A stretch of 64,000 bases of DNA, taken from contig OY987244.1 in assembly GCA_963920765.1 (NCBI GenBank), positions 5,706,501 to 5,770,500 on the forward strand. The letters are read 5' to 3'. Below are positions 1 to 14,200 of the stretch, in pieces; the first letter of the stretch is position 1, and every line of letters begins with the position of its first letter. Source of the DNA: Ulota crispa (Eukaryota; Streptophyta; Bryopsida; Orthotrichales; Orthotrichaceae). Below the pieces are notes generated by a model. The model searched no databases. It saw only the letters and a program-made list of their open reading frames with translations, and was not told where the DNA came from. Made by a program: the position numbers and the translations under genes.

Positions 1-2075
1 ACTTTTACTCTGCACTTTACCTAACATACAAACATCCCAATAAAATTCTAATAATGAATGCGTAACGTAGCAAACGCCAGCAAACGCCAACTACTAGTAA
101 AAGTAAGAAAAAACCATACCTTGTACTTTTTAACAAAATAAAATACACGTCTCATGAGCTATTACAAGAAGCAACATGAATTTTGAACAATACGTTTGAG
201 AGTTATTATAATCAAGGACAAGGGAGTAACTTCCAGATTGAACTTTCTATTCACAGCTTAGGCGCGAAGGGAACCAACCATAATTAAACCCAACCGGAAC
301 CTAACCAACGTTTAACCAACATTTAACCATGGTTACCAAAGCCGGGTTCGTTCGTCGTCGTCGTCGTCGTCGTCCTCCTCCTCGGGGGGTGCGCGTCTTT
401 CCCAAGCGTGGCGTGGCCTTGCTTTCTTTCTGCGATGCCCCTCATTTGCATCACAGCCCGAGCTCAGTGCGACTAACTCATGTTCCCATTCAAGCCAAGC
501 TCCTAAACATTCCGTCCTCTCCCTGGCTGTGGTAGAATCGGACCGTGCCGTTTCTTGCGCCATTCTTGCATGCCTTAAATTGCCATTTCTGCTGCATGGA
601 GCCTCTTTTGCAATGCACGCCGGGGGGAACAACAGAATCAGACGCTCTCGCTTGACCTAAAACGCCAGGTGAGTAATAATCATCGTCATGCTTAGGGTTT
701 TATGCTCATTGTAGGTTTCTGGCTTCCTGTTCGAGAGCTCGTAGTTTGTGAGCTCCTGTAGCCTCCAGGTAAGGGGTAAGTAAAGCACATACGTAAGTAA
801 GTAAGTTAATAAGCACGTGCTTACCTCGTAGTCTCTCGCAGTGCGTTATCGATGCTCTCCGTGAGTAGGAGTTTCAGCAATGAGGTGGAATTGTTGCTGG
901 CATCAAGATTTCTTGATACAGAGGATTACGATTTTTTTCGCTTTTCTGGAAGTATTTTTGAAAATCGAGGTTGAGGTGGAGAGCTGATTCCTGTAGGATT
1001 ATTTGTATTTATTGTTTCCTGGAGTTTTATGTTGCGGTTTGGACTCTGCGCCATTTTTAATCATTTCTACCAGTTGTGAAGAGTGTTGGAGTAAAATTAG
1101 TTTGTGAGAAGGTGTTAGCTTAGTTGCTTGTGGATTTTTGGAGTACTACGGACAAGTTACTTGGCGAACTTCGTGGTAGTCTTTCTTCCTTAGTGCTTTC
1201 AGCAACTTTTAGGAGGGTTTGCTTGGAGTAATCAATTTGAATTTCGAATGGAAAGTCTAGGAGTACAAGATTCTTACGCCATGGTATCAAGGATCACACA
1301 TCTCGACTGAGTTGACCTGGATCAGAACATAATGAGTGTAATAGTACGACCGATGACGATGAATGCCTCTTGTTTCTCTGTCTTCCTTCCAGCAGCTCAT
1401 GAATAGTGTTGCGTCATACAGCTTGTCTTGGTGATTCTTCGACTCTAGATTCTTGGAATGTGATGCTAGTAATCTGATAATTGTCGACGATATCAGATCG
1501 AGTAGGTGCCATCAGTATTGGATTCAAAAGAAGATTCTGTACGCTCTACCGGGTGCACCATTGGACTCTTTGGTTAATTTTCCTGGTAGCCACCAAATCC
1601 AAGCACGAGCTATGAATGCTCATCGATTGTAAATTAAGTCAAGCAGTTCTCAGGTTTTGGTTTAGGTCACGAAGTAGCTTTTTAAAGAATATTCGGTACA
1701 CTTCAGGTTCAGTGCTCTTGTGCGGGTCATGCTAACTTCTAGTTCATTCGACTCACTTAGTAGTAAGACTGTGTAGTGACATGCGAATCGCTTGGATGTT
1801 TTTAGCTTGCAGCGATAATTAGAAGGTGGCGAAAGCGCTGCTCTCTTATGTTTTATGTGAATATTCAATGCTGCCGTAATAGCTACTGGTATATGTTCTG
1901 GAATTGGTGAATCTGTGGGCTTGAGCTGAAGCCGTATTTTGAAATTATACTCATATAGCCGATTTGGATACTGAAAGGTGAAGGTCTTATGCGATTAGCG
2001 TGGGCTTGCGGACATGATGTGGTTAGTTTGAAGCCTGTCGATCTCTGAAAGCATCTTGTTTTGACTGATTTGCAG
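1..2075 (+). promoter_or_regulatory. Promoter and 5' untranslated leader of the MBD9-like gene
   Basis: No convincing coding sequence. Around 268-335 there is a run of repeated AACC/TTTAACC motifs, followed at 349-376 by a TCG/TCC trinucleotide tract, which looks like core promoter or transcribed leader. Good splice donors are visible at about 669 (CGCCAG then GTGAGTAA) and 769 (CTCCAG then GTAAGG), and a matching acceptor (TGATTTGCAG) ends at 2075. A leader intron of about 1.3-1.4 kb before the coding start is therefore likely. Open frames on both strands at 330-632 follow the trinucleotide tract and resemble no protein family. The transcription start is not determined. Confidence 0.45.
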
Positions 2076-2218
2076 GCTCACTACTCCCTTGCTAATGGTG
2101 TCGTGGGAATGACGAGACGGTTGCATGAAAGGTGCACCTGTAATGGACACCTTCTCCTACTGGTTTGAAATGGGAGCAAAGTGGAAAGATTAATCCGGTT
2201 GTTGATGGTGAAGGTGAA

Positions 2219-5200
2219 ATGGATACCTCTTTGCCAGGGGGGTGTTCAGCTCAAGGAGTCCCTCCGCAAGTGGAGGCCTTGGGCGGTACCGAGGTTGGTA
2301 ATTCTGTTGTGAAGCAGAATAATTTAGGCTTTTTTAGGTTGCACTCAACTGGAGCATCACCAATTATTGAGCCAACAAAAAATGTGCAGGTGCAACCTGC
2401 TGATGGCAGCTCCAAAATTCCCATGTCACATGGGGGTACTAATGATAATTCGAGGCTTGTTATACTTGGTAGCGCTGTTGTGTCTGCCTTTCAGAATTCA
2501 AATTCAAGCCCAGGGGCACATGACGTTTGGAAGAAAGGGAATGGGCTGATTGTGAAGAATAGTTCAAATGGAGCACAGAAGAAGGAAGAACCAAGAAGCG
2601 GGCATGATGAAAGTGTCGCCAAAGATGCCCCGCAAGTTCGAACAGAGGTGAGAGTATTATTTCTTTAAGGACAGAGGTCCAAATTGAGTCTTGTCTCATG
2701 TTTTTAGTTAAGGTGGGTGTAAACTTTCTATAGTTGAATCTTATGCCTTTTGGATCAACACATGCAGTGTTCTTCACAGATTCTGATGATATATAAGTTG
2801 GCCCATATGAGTTATATTCTTTACGATGTGATCAATTGAAAGGGTCAACCTCAAAGGACCAGTGGTGGTACAAATTTCTAACGATGTTACAAAATGTGAA
2901 AAATAATTTAGTAGTGAATCTTTAAATAGAAGTTGTAAATCATGACCAATGGATTGGCTAGATCTGCCACTGCACTTATATGTGTATATAAACTTTGAAG
3001 CAATTAATCCAAAATTCTTTCTATAATTGATTATGGTTTGAGCCTTGGTTGTTTTTATATGATGTTTTTGGTTTGGGGTTTGAAATGTAAAGCTGTAATT
3101 TTAGTCATCTGTAAAGATTTCTATCTTGTTTGTATATTGAAAGTCAAATTTAAGGTCATTTTGTGTTGGAATCCTTATCATACAAATGTTAGAAAATTAA
3201 TAGAAGAATCTAAGAACATTTGAGGTATATATACGTATAAAAAAACCAGGTTATAGATGCATGGGACTTGTTTACCTTCATTCATTTTCAAAATTTGCAT
3301 TTGTGAGCCTTAGAAGTTATACTGCGAGTTCTAAGTCCTTTAAGAATTATGGGAAGTGCCATGAGAATTGCCAATCAGAGAATTGGTATTCTATTATTCT
3401 CAAACGGTATGCCTCAGCATTTTATTTGTCAGATCTGCCTTACCCTAAGTTGACAATGTGGATACTTCTTAAGCTACTCGTGACTAAAAATATACGGTGT
3501 ATTTGTTATTAGTCACAACTCCCTATGCGACAGTTGGCAAGAAAGGGTGGTTTGTCAAAGGGAGAAGCAGCTTCTGTATTGAAGATTGTACCATCGGTTG
3601 CTGATGCGGTGAAGGAAGGTGAGATCTTGTATTTTGAGAATTTTGTGCGTTTTATTTGCGGGTATTTGAAGTTCAACATTGTTACAACTTGTTTGTCTTT
3701 TTATTCATTTTATAGTGAGCCATATTAAATTATAAGGTCTATAGCTCTTAAAAATCACCAAATGTTTTGGCCCAAAGTGCCCAAATGGCCAAAGAGTGGC
3801 CGCTTCCAGGTAACAAAATGTATTTATAGAAAGCATAACAAAGGAATTATGCCCTATATTATAACATGTTTTGAAAGTTGTCATAGTCGGCTCTTAGCTT
3901 TCAAAGTGGGACCTCAATTTTTAGCTTGGGCACTTAAGGGTTAATATTGTGAATGGTCTCCACTAAACTATAGGCAGATGTGGAGTTTTGTGAGGTATGG
4001 ACGATAATTTCACTTGTGTACACTCCATCCGGTGCGTTCTCTCAGATGTTGCCTTTGTGTGGTCATTTGATCAGGAATATTGAAGAAAGAAAGGCAAGAG
4101 CAAGATAGGAAAGATGCATTAGCAGCCGTAATGGCAGTTCACGGAAGGATGATGGAAGCTACTGGGCATGTAGCTCTCTTTCCCGGAGCCACAGGACCGG
4201 AAAGCGGAAGGTTGTGTCAATGTTGTAACAGACCGGAAAGTTTGAAGTCCACAATATTTTGTGACAAGTGCGAAAGGGGTTTCCATGTGGAATGTGTGAA
4301 ACATTGGCCAAAACCAGCTCAAGAACTGGATGTGTGGCACTGTGGACCTTGTGGTTTACAACCTGGTCACTATTGGCCTTTGGGCAGGGTCTTGATTAGT
4401 TATGACGAAGCAGTTGCCGAGTATCAAAAGTACTCCTCGAGTTTCTTGACTACGTTGCAGAGAAAGGAGGAATTTGGTGCCTTTCCGCTGGGTTTGGATC
4501 AAAGGACGTCTAACGAGTTTGAGGGTGGTGCAACTAAGGTGAAAGTTATCAGAGACTTCAAGAAGGAGGCACGAAAGGGCACAGCTAAAGGAAGCTTATT
4601 GATCACCTCGAGTCAACCAAAGATAGGTCATGCCATGCCCATGCATCTTAAGGAATCAGGAGTAATGCCTAGCACTCAAACCCAATCGAAGTAAGCACCG
4701 ACTATTCTAACCAGTCTGTACTCCTAGTATGTACACTACATTTTTTGCATAAGATTGGATATTGTGTAGTATAGTTGGTGCTTGTTGATGATGGGGAGTA
4801 AATTTTGTAAGAAACTGGGCACGCAATGAATCTTTGGAGAATCCAAACACCTGTATGGCATGATGCTTTGGCTTTGGTTGTGGTATACGACGTTTTTGTT
4901 ATTGACTAACTTTTATATTTAATCTAGGATTTTGTGTTGTTGTTTGTAGGACGGTTACTTACCCTGGATACGTACCCGTACAGCCCAAGTCTTCGTTGAA
5001 CTCTTTTGCTCCGATTGTAAATTTCATCGTCCCTCCTGAGACAAGTGCAGTCATGACTTTGCCATCTCCGAAATCCCACGCATCAGCTAAACCTCAATCA
5101 AGACCTATGTTAGAGTATACAGTGAGTGGCGCACCATGTTCTACTCACACGGCGGGCACGGGGCCCTTGGCTTCTACAAAACTTCTGTATACGACAAATA

Positions 5201-8200
5201 AAGACTTAACCGGTTCAGCAGCTCTAAGCTCGCAATCTGAGATTGCTTTAGGTGGTTCTCAACACCAGAATACTTCTGTCATAAATCAGTGTGCTGCTTC
5301 AAATGTCGCAGGTCCCTCAAATGTGGCTTCTGGTACGAACCAAATCATCGTCCAGCCAAAAATCCCTCCTGCTATTGGAGGTGTTGGCTTAGAAGTTTCA
5401 TCAATTCAGGAATTCAGACCCCGTGTGGTTGGAGAACCCTTAACAGAAAGGGAGGAGCTTTTGAAAGAAGCAAAAGAATCTCTAAAGCAGTTGCGGACCT
5501 TCATAAGTGGACTAAAGGGCCACCTCCCGGAGGACTGGCGGGTTGTCCTGAGAAGGAGACCTACGGGCGCACAGGAGAAGTTTTATCTTTCCCCAGCTAA
5601 GCGGAAATACAGGTCCAGGCAAGACGTGGCTCGCTTCCTGGGGCTTGTGGATGACCGCAGAGCACAAAAAACAAGATTCAACAATCTTGATTCTTCTGTA
5701 GATAAGTTGTTGGGCAAGAACGAGATTAGCCCGCCATCAATTCAAGCCCTTGAAGCGGTGTGTGCACAAATGCCTCTTCTTTTCTTTCATTGCGGTTGCA
5801 TTTTAGAATATGCTATATTATGGATTGGTTCTTCTTCTATTACTTCTGTAGTACATCGTTTCATACTGCGCTGGTGACTTACCTTTGATATACTTGTGAC
5901 CTTGGATGTATTGTTGTGACTTTCCCGGTTAATTTACCATGTTTAGGTCCTGATAGGGCTGATTCCTTTGTTCAAGTTAAGGAAAAGGAATGGCTTCGAA
6001 TACTACTTGACCCTGCTATCCACATGCTCAAGCCTTCAATTATACACGTGTAATTGTTGTTAGCACCTTGAAGAAAGTTCTTGACCACAGGATCTTTTGC
6101 TTAAGAAGTTTTTCTTTAAGGAGACTCTCATTCGTCCCTTCTTGTTTTAAGTAAAGCGCGTGCCGATTGATTGATTATTTGTTTTTGTTTTTGTTTTTGC
6201 TTGCAGAGAAAATTCCCCTTTTTCTGTGGAGATGTGATGATTGAAAAACTGGGAGTAATCGACCCTCGATCGACGTATTCCAACGAGCATCACATTTGGC
6301 CCGTTGGGTTTCTGTCCTCATGGCATGATCCAGAGACAGGGTCCTATTGTATAAATGCGGTAGAGGATGGTGGAGATTTGGGTCCAGTATTTCGAGTCAC
6401 AAGAAAACTCGTGATAGGCCCTGCAAACAATAGCGATGATCCCTTAGCAACCTCAAGCGTAGGGAAAAGTGCCTCAATTATGGGTGGCATGACTGGCGAA
6501 GCTGGAAAGTTTCAGGTTTCTGAGGAAAAATCGGACCCAATTAAGAGCCCACTGGGAGGAGGTAAGGTAGGTGGTAGCAGTTTTTACAAACTACCTGCAG
6601 AAGGTAGTAAAGCTGATGCTCAAAGACAGTATACCGAAGTTGGCGCTGGAGACGTCAATAAGCACGTTGGTTTTAGGGTGCACTCCTTAGATGTGAAGAG
6701 TGATTATAGTGCTAGAAGTGCTGGAAAAGACGCTGGTGCTTTGGAAAATGTAAGAGAAGAGGATCACCTAACAGAACGTCCGCCTGTGGTGATTGATCTA
6801 TCTGACGAAGAGGACGATAAACCCTCAGCACTAGTGTATAGAGACAAAGGGCCAGGTCCTGGTGTGGGAACTGTAAGTCCTATTACTGGTGGAGTGGCCG
6901 ATGTGACACACCGCACAGCTTCTGGATCTCTAACGCCACCTATTAAACCCCTCTCAAGTATTTTGATGGAAGAATTCACCGTGGAAGCTCGGACGCCAGG
7001 AGGAGCATGGAAACTGTTCAGCAAGAAATTTGTAGAGCACTGCAAAATGATTTTGAGGTCCGATATTAATTGTACAATGCCTATCCTGGAGGGCACTAAT
7101 GAGTATGTGAACTACCACTTAGGGGCTTCCAACTTTGGGGACGGTTTTGCAAATTCACCTTTGTCAAGACAGGAAAGTATCGATAGAGGGGAGACTACAA
7201 AGGCCCTGTTTTACGAAAAGCTCGAGAAGCGATTGGGGGAGGATCGTTTTGGTTTGAATTTACCAGAAGTCCAGAAGATGATTAAGGCTCTTCAACCTGG
7301 AAATCCTGCAGGTAATGCTAAAGCATGGGTAAAGGGAGTTGATCAGATTGTTGAAGCAGCACGCAGTGCAGCCTTGCTGGTGCCATCTATTAATGCAGCG
7401 AATCCATCTGGTCCATGGAAAAGAAGGAGGAGGAAAAGCAAGGCCGATTTAGCAGGTACTTTTGAGGTTTATGTGTTTTGTACATCATTCGTTTGTACCA
7501 CGTAACGATTGTCTGAATTCTGATTATCTTCCTTTTAAATATGGACGTGAACTTCGATGAGCGGTAATTTCTCCATGCTGAGAAACATAAGTGGAAGAAT
7601 GATTAGAAGAGACACGCAAAAGAAACGATACGTGTGATCTGTTATGTTTCTTTATGTCTGTGTTCCTTGATCAATCGGGATGATTTGGGTGTGATGTTCT
7701 TTGGAGTTCGTATTAGACGTTGATTTATGAATCTTGGTCAGAACGCGCTCAAAATTTCTCTAGTGCTTGCATGTAACAGTATCCGCAAGCAGGTGAGAAG
7801 TTGCTTTTCTATTTATACATGGACGATCCTGTTTCACGGCTCATGATCATCAATAAATTTGTTTCTGTAGATCAATTTTTTTGGGACTGTATTCGATCCT
7901 TAAGAAGGAGGTTTTATTTACATAGAAGTTTCATGAGTTGTGGTAATATTCTTTATTCCACAGTTCTGGCATACTCAGCTTTTGATCTTAATGTTGAAAT
8001 GCAGCTGAGGAAAGCGCGAAAAAGATAAAACCATCGTTACTGGAACCGGTAGCTCAACATCCATTGAACTTGGGAGCTGGAGGGCAACGTGGTACTGAGA
8101 ATCTAGTTTTCCGAAATGCCTCTGCTGTAGTTGCGCCAGTACCTGCACTTGCACCGGCGATGGCATCAATGCAGTCTTATGCACCTGCTACGACAGCAGC

Positions 8201-11200
8201 AGCAGTGCCTCCCACTGTGATTGTTATTGAGGAGCCTCGTCAGCCCCCGCCAGCTGGCCAACCCGTTTTAAAGAGGCTGCCGTCCGAGTTGGTTGGAGAT
8301 TTACTTCAAGTATGCATATCAATCTTCACGCTGATTTACGAAGTCTTCTTGCCCAGTTATAGCACTTATAGTTTCATGCACTCAAATAGTAGTGCAAATG
8401 CCAACGACTTCCCGAGTATCAGTCATTCGAACCATTCTTCTCGTGACATGATTCACTTAGCACTAAAGACTGCTACATTGATTATCCTCGCGGAACTTGC
8501 TTTGTGATATTGAATCTTGAAGCCCATTTGGATAAATACTTATTGACGCATTGTCTGGTGTATTTGATGACAGGTGTGGGAGTTTCTATGTCGATTTTCT
8601 GATTTATTTGGTCATGAACTACACTGCACACTTGAAGACCTGGAAGCAGGGCTGATGGATGTGGCATCTACTAGAGCAGAGCTTGAATCCACCACTGTAA
8701 ACAAGGACTCCAGTAAGCACTCTGGAGAGGAGGAAAATTTGGGTGTCGTGATGGATTCTTCTGAGCAGAATATAATCAAAGGACGAAGGCAACCGAAAAA
8801 TGTGACTCACTCTGACGAATCGTCTGATAAGGATCCGATGAAGGGCAAAAAGGTGTCAGATAAGTCGGTCATTTCAGTAGACATTAGGCAGGAGAATTCA
8901 GATGTTCGTGACCTGGGGCTAGCCACGGACTCGAACGCCGCAGGGGAAATGCAGACTGGGGTAAGGAGTTACCCCAGTCCATGTAGAGAAGATGCTGAGA
9001 GGAAAGAAGACTCTTATGTAGATTTGAATTGTCAGGGGAACGAGTCGAAAAATCCGAACGCAGCTCAGGGAGGACGAAGTGAAACGAAAAATACTGTTTC
9101 GTTTTCTGATGGAGGATTGGGCAAGGGTCTTGCCTTTTTGGCAGAAGCACATATCCCCGTTTTGAAATTTCTTGTCGCTGATCTGAAATTCCGAGTTTCG
9201 AAAAGTCTAAATGAGGATGATGGAGACGAGCCGAAAAAGAGAGGAAGAAAGCGTATTTGTGACATTGGAGCTCTGCCTCCTGAGTTGGGTGACGATCTTC
9301 CCGTGAACGCAATTTCATGGCCAGAAGTCGCTCATAGATATCTTGTTGCTATTTTAGACATGAAGCAACAGGGTGAGATAACAGAGATCGCACCTGAAGA
9401 GCGCAAAAAGCTTGTGAGGTACTTCGAAGGAGATGGTGGTGTGATGGGGGGTGCCGTTGAGGGGGTGGTGGGTGTTGAAAGTGATGCTCAGGTGAGGATT
9501 GATCACAATTTTGTTCCCTTGTGTAGTTGGTGTTGAATATGATTTACTGCTACCGATATACCTGCTCAGTGTAAGTTATATCTGGTTTCCTCGTGCGAAG
9601 TAGTTCTCTTTTAGTTACATAGTTTATGCCTGCAGTTATGAAAGTAGGATGTAAAATTGCTAGGTGTCAGCCGGTCTTAGAATTCATTTCTTTTGCAGGT
9701 ATTAGCGGAGGCAGAGAAAGAATTGACATTACGAATACCAAAAACCGTTGAAAAGGACATAGTAATTTTTGTTCCTCAACAATGGGATGTTGCTTTAACG
9801 CCAATCAACCCGACCCCAAAGAAGATGAAGGGTGGAAAGACTGAAGAGTTGACTGAGGTTCTACCAAAATGGGTTGAGGCATTGGAACCTGTGCGCAAAA
9901 TGCCGACCAATTTGGGTACAAAGCTCAAGAATCAAGTGCAGGTGTCACTCGATTTGAACCCTCCTGACTGGGCTAAAGCCACTCTAGAGTGGTCCGTCAG
10001 TAAAGGCACTTTCAAAAGCAATGCTGCTGGCACTACAAAGGTAGGAATATTATCTTTCGTTCTTTGGGCGTAGATTTTCGACAATGCAACTGCACTTCAC
10101 AGATAAAGAGAGTTTTTCCGTAGGAAAAGCGCGTCTTTCTCCCCTCATAAATGTTTACCTTTATCTAGGTTCCCTTTTTTTTATAATGCTTTACTCTTTA
10201 TGCTTGTTTGTGACAAGTTCCTCTTTGTTAATGAGTATCCTTGCCTAGGGTGTGCTTAGAAGTAAACCTCTGTAGAGCACTTACGGTCACTTAATGTAAG
10301 AAAGCCATTACCGTAAATGTAGTTTGAAGTACTTCAATTCAAACCACAGGGAATAACATTGGCATGTGTCCCTGCAGAGAGCCGTGTTGGAGGTGTTAGC
10401 GCAGTATCATGGCGAGGAGTTGAAGGCTATAAATGCTCCACGTGTCCGGAAGGTGAAAGCTGCTCCATCTGCTGAGCATCTTATGCAGCGGTGTAGGATT
10501 GTCTTGCGTGAAGTGGCAAAAGCTGACAGCAAGCAGGTCTTCAGTAATTTGGTGGGCGGTGCTTTTGCTGTGACGTCTGGCAAGGATGCAGATACGTTGG
10601 CACGACCTCTAGACTTTCGAACAATTGATGCTCGCCTTGCAGCGGGAGCGTATGGAGGGTCGACAGATTCATTTGCTGCTGACATGAGACAGGTTTATCC
10701 ATGTTTGCGTTTTTGTTACTAGTTATCCAAGCGTGCGCGTTTTTTTCTTTTTATGATATGCCGACGTTCATTTTATTATAGTGCCAGCTGATGGCATTTA
10801 TAGTTTACCTACGGAGTTCTGATGTTCTTTGATTCTTATGAGTTTTCTGCTAAATTCTCTCAGGTATGGAAGAATGTAGAAGAGGTGCACAAAAGTGGCA
10901 GCGCAATTCTGGAACTCGCAAGTAGTTTGTCTCAATTGTTCGAAAAACTGTATCTAAAGCAGGTATGCTTGCATCAGTGTATCGAGTTCCTTTCAAGTGC
11001 GTCTTGCATATTGGTGGCCTTGGTATTACCATTCATTTTATGCACTATGAACGAATTTTAAATCATTACCAAGCTTCAATTTTCATGTGTTCGTGCTCTT
11101 TTAGTTATCTCACTCGATAATAACTATACGCCTTCAGCAAATTTCTGAATGGCATTTATTTGTTTGTCTTTGCTTGTTCTTGTTTCTTCTGTCTTGTCTC

Positions 11201-14200
11201 GCTAGTCCCAAAAACATGGAATGTGTGATCACTGGACATGTTTGTGACATTTTTGATCCATATTCTTAGATGTTGAATGACACTTATTATACTTTGTGCA
11301 GGTGATAAGCCTAATCAAGGGTGTGACAGAGACAAGAGACAGGGAGAAAGAAAAGGCCACTCATGTGGATGGTTCTGGGAAAAGGTCAACCAACAAAGCT
11401 GGAACAAAAGTTCCAGGAAATGCCACTGACGACAAGCTTGGAAAAGCACCTTGGGAGGACGATACTACTTGCCGGGTGTGTGGTATTGATGAGGACTATG
11501 ACAGTATACTCCTTTGTGATAGCTGTGACGCAGAGTATCACATTTACTGTTTGGTTCCTCCCTTGGAAAAAGTCCCCAAAGGCAACTGGTTCTGTCCATC
11601 TTGTGTGGCTGTTGAAGAAGGCTTTCCAGAAGCACCCCCTCTTGGGGAGGCCGAACTAGCCGCATTACAGGAAGAAATGGAGAGGCCTGTGGCAGGTAGT
11701 ATACTTAAGTTGGAGTACGAGGGAGAGAAAGTGCCTTCTGTTAATCTTGAAAAGAAGCTTGAACCGGAAAAATCGGTTCGGATGCTTAGGTCCAGGACGA
11801 ATAACTCAGATGTAGATGTAGAGGATGAGACCCTCCACAAGGTTCTTCCGTCTCAACCCCCTGCTGTGCAGACCAACGTGGAAGCATTACTCAAGGAGTT
11901 GGAAGAGAAGGAGTATTGGCAATTAAGTCTCCGTGATGTAAGAACAAACTTATCCTGCTACCTTGTCTTATTCTAGCATTGCACGTGATGAACGTCTGTT
12001 AGTGCTCCTTCAATGAAATGTAGCCTGTTCTTTCTTGATCATGTAATTTGACTGTCTTTAGTAGCTTGTGTGATGGTAAGAACGATCCTTGTTTTCTTTC
12101 CTGATATTATGTTGATTAATTTTCCTTACTGGTGTTCTTGTTAAATAACGGTCCAGGTTTAGCTGGAGTTTGAGTAATGGTTATTTCATCTGTTGATTGC
12201 TGTGTTAGGTGTCGTAAGTGGTTTGGTTTTGTGACAAAGTGAAACATCATGTAATTGTAATCCAAAATTCTGTGCTTATACCGTGAATTTGTTATCTTTT
12301 GTCATTTCAGAAATTATTCTTGTTGAAATTCCTTTGCGACGAAGCACTGAAGACTCCTCAAATACGTGCTCATCTAGAGAAAAGCGTGGAAGTTGCCTTG
12401 GAGTTACAGCAGCAGCTCCGAGATTTGGTTGCAGAGCGGTTGAAAACTTTAATACCAACGGACGCCGCAAACCATGCAAAACCTACTGTTATAGAGACTT
12501 TGCAGAAATCTCAAACAACTTCACAGCAAGGACCAGGTTTAGGTGCGACAAATGGTAGAGATGGAGCAATAGCAGTGCGGAGTAATGATGATGGTGTTGT
12601 ACAGCTTGGGGATAGCATGTCAGAGATCAGGACACAGGAAGGCATTGTGGGACTTGATTTGGACTTAAATGTTGAAGCTGGAAAGGAACCTGAACCTGAT
12701 CACTTGCCAGCAGATTATAAGGTAGCATCTGGAACGAGCCCAGTGGAGGCGAATCAGGAGGGTCCATTGATGAAAGACCTAGGTGATATTACGCGAGATG
12801 GAAATGACAGCAGAATATCTGAATCAAGGGATTTTGCAACTGTCAACTCTAATGATGGGATTCCACGGGAATCATCTCGTAGTGAAAAGCATGAGCTCCA
12901 CCAAGATTCAAGGCAGAGAGTTTCTGACGGTGTACAAGATGACAGTTCCGTCCAGGCCGATACAGTTTCAAGGCCCGTGAATCCTTTGAAAAGGAATTTT
13001 GAGACATCAACCACTGATCTCCCAAGCTCACTCATTAATGGTCCTGAGGATTTGAAAATGGCTAAGAAAGAGGAGACAACAGTTAAAGGTGCTCCATCTA
13101 GTATTAACGGTGCTGAATTAAATAATTTGACAACAAAGTCTTCAGATGGTCAGGCTACAATTGGAAACGTACGGGAGGATACAGATGCTCGACATAGAGC
13201 ATTGCAGAAAGCGAGAGATCTAGATGTGAGAATCACTAAATTGGGTGCGAAGCTTTTCAATCTTAGTTTGAGAAGAGAGCACATGGGTACAGATCATCTT
13301 GGAAGAGAATATTGGGCATTGACTGGGATTGATGGGAGACCCTGCTTAGCTGTTGCTGATATGACCTTTGCTTCACAAGACCAGCATGGCAAAGGTACTA
13401 ATTCTAACCCTGGTAGTCAAATTAATAGCCTCCAAGGCACCGGAGATCATATCTCTTCTTTTTTTCTACAAGAATCTGGAATTGTATCTTTTGTATGCTG
13501 CTTTCGTTGTTCGTTCTCTTTTTTCTCCCAAATTGTGGTCCTTACATTTGCCTTTCTATTTTTTCTTTTTCTTTTCTATGTCAAGTTCTGTTGTTAGAAG
13601 CGCTGCTGGAGTGATTTCTTTGATCTAACAGTCTGTCATTGCCATCTTGTGTGCCGTCTTGTGTGTCCTGCCACGACAACTATCAAGTTGTGAAGCTATT
13701 TAGCCAACAGTTCACTTCTCCTTTCATTCACTTTGAGTTCTGTTCTTACGATCGATGAGTGATTAGTGTTCTCGTAATTGTATAGTTTAGAAAGTGCTAA
13801 GTCACTGCATTTCTTTGTTTTTCGTTTTGAGGTTGAGAATCATTTCTCCCTAATCCACTTCCCATCATTAATTGTTAAGGTTTTCTTTCCGCCTCTCCTT
13901 AGTCATTGTTTTACTTTTCTACTTTCTAGATTGTGGTTTTATCTCACGTAGTAACCTTGTCTGCAAAATCTCTGTAGATCATAAGCAAAAGGATGCTCCA
14001 GACTCGAAGATGGTCAATGAAGGAACCAAATGGTTATACTATAAAGGTGACAAAGCTTTAGATGAGTTGGTCAAGTGGCTCAGTCCTAGAGATCAACAAG
14101 AACGAGTACTGAGGATTGCCATCTACCATTGGCGAAGATCACTGTCCTCGAGGCATCTCCTGGACATGTCTGAAATTATGACTGCAGCTAATGATGCTGG

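Noticed and set aside
329..632. Open frames on both strands with Arg- or Asp-rich runs
   Set aside because: They arise from the TCG trinucleotide tract in the promoter or leader and have no other protein features.
2165..2218. Upstream extension of MBD9 exon 1 from a TTG codon
   Set aside because: No ATG between the in-frame TAA at 2141 and the ATG at 2219; a non-AUG start is unnecessary.
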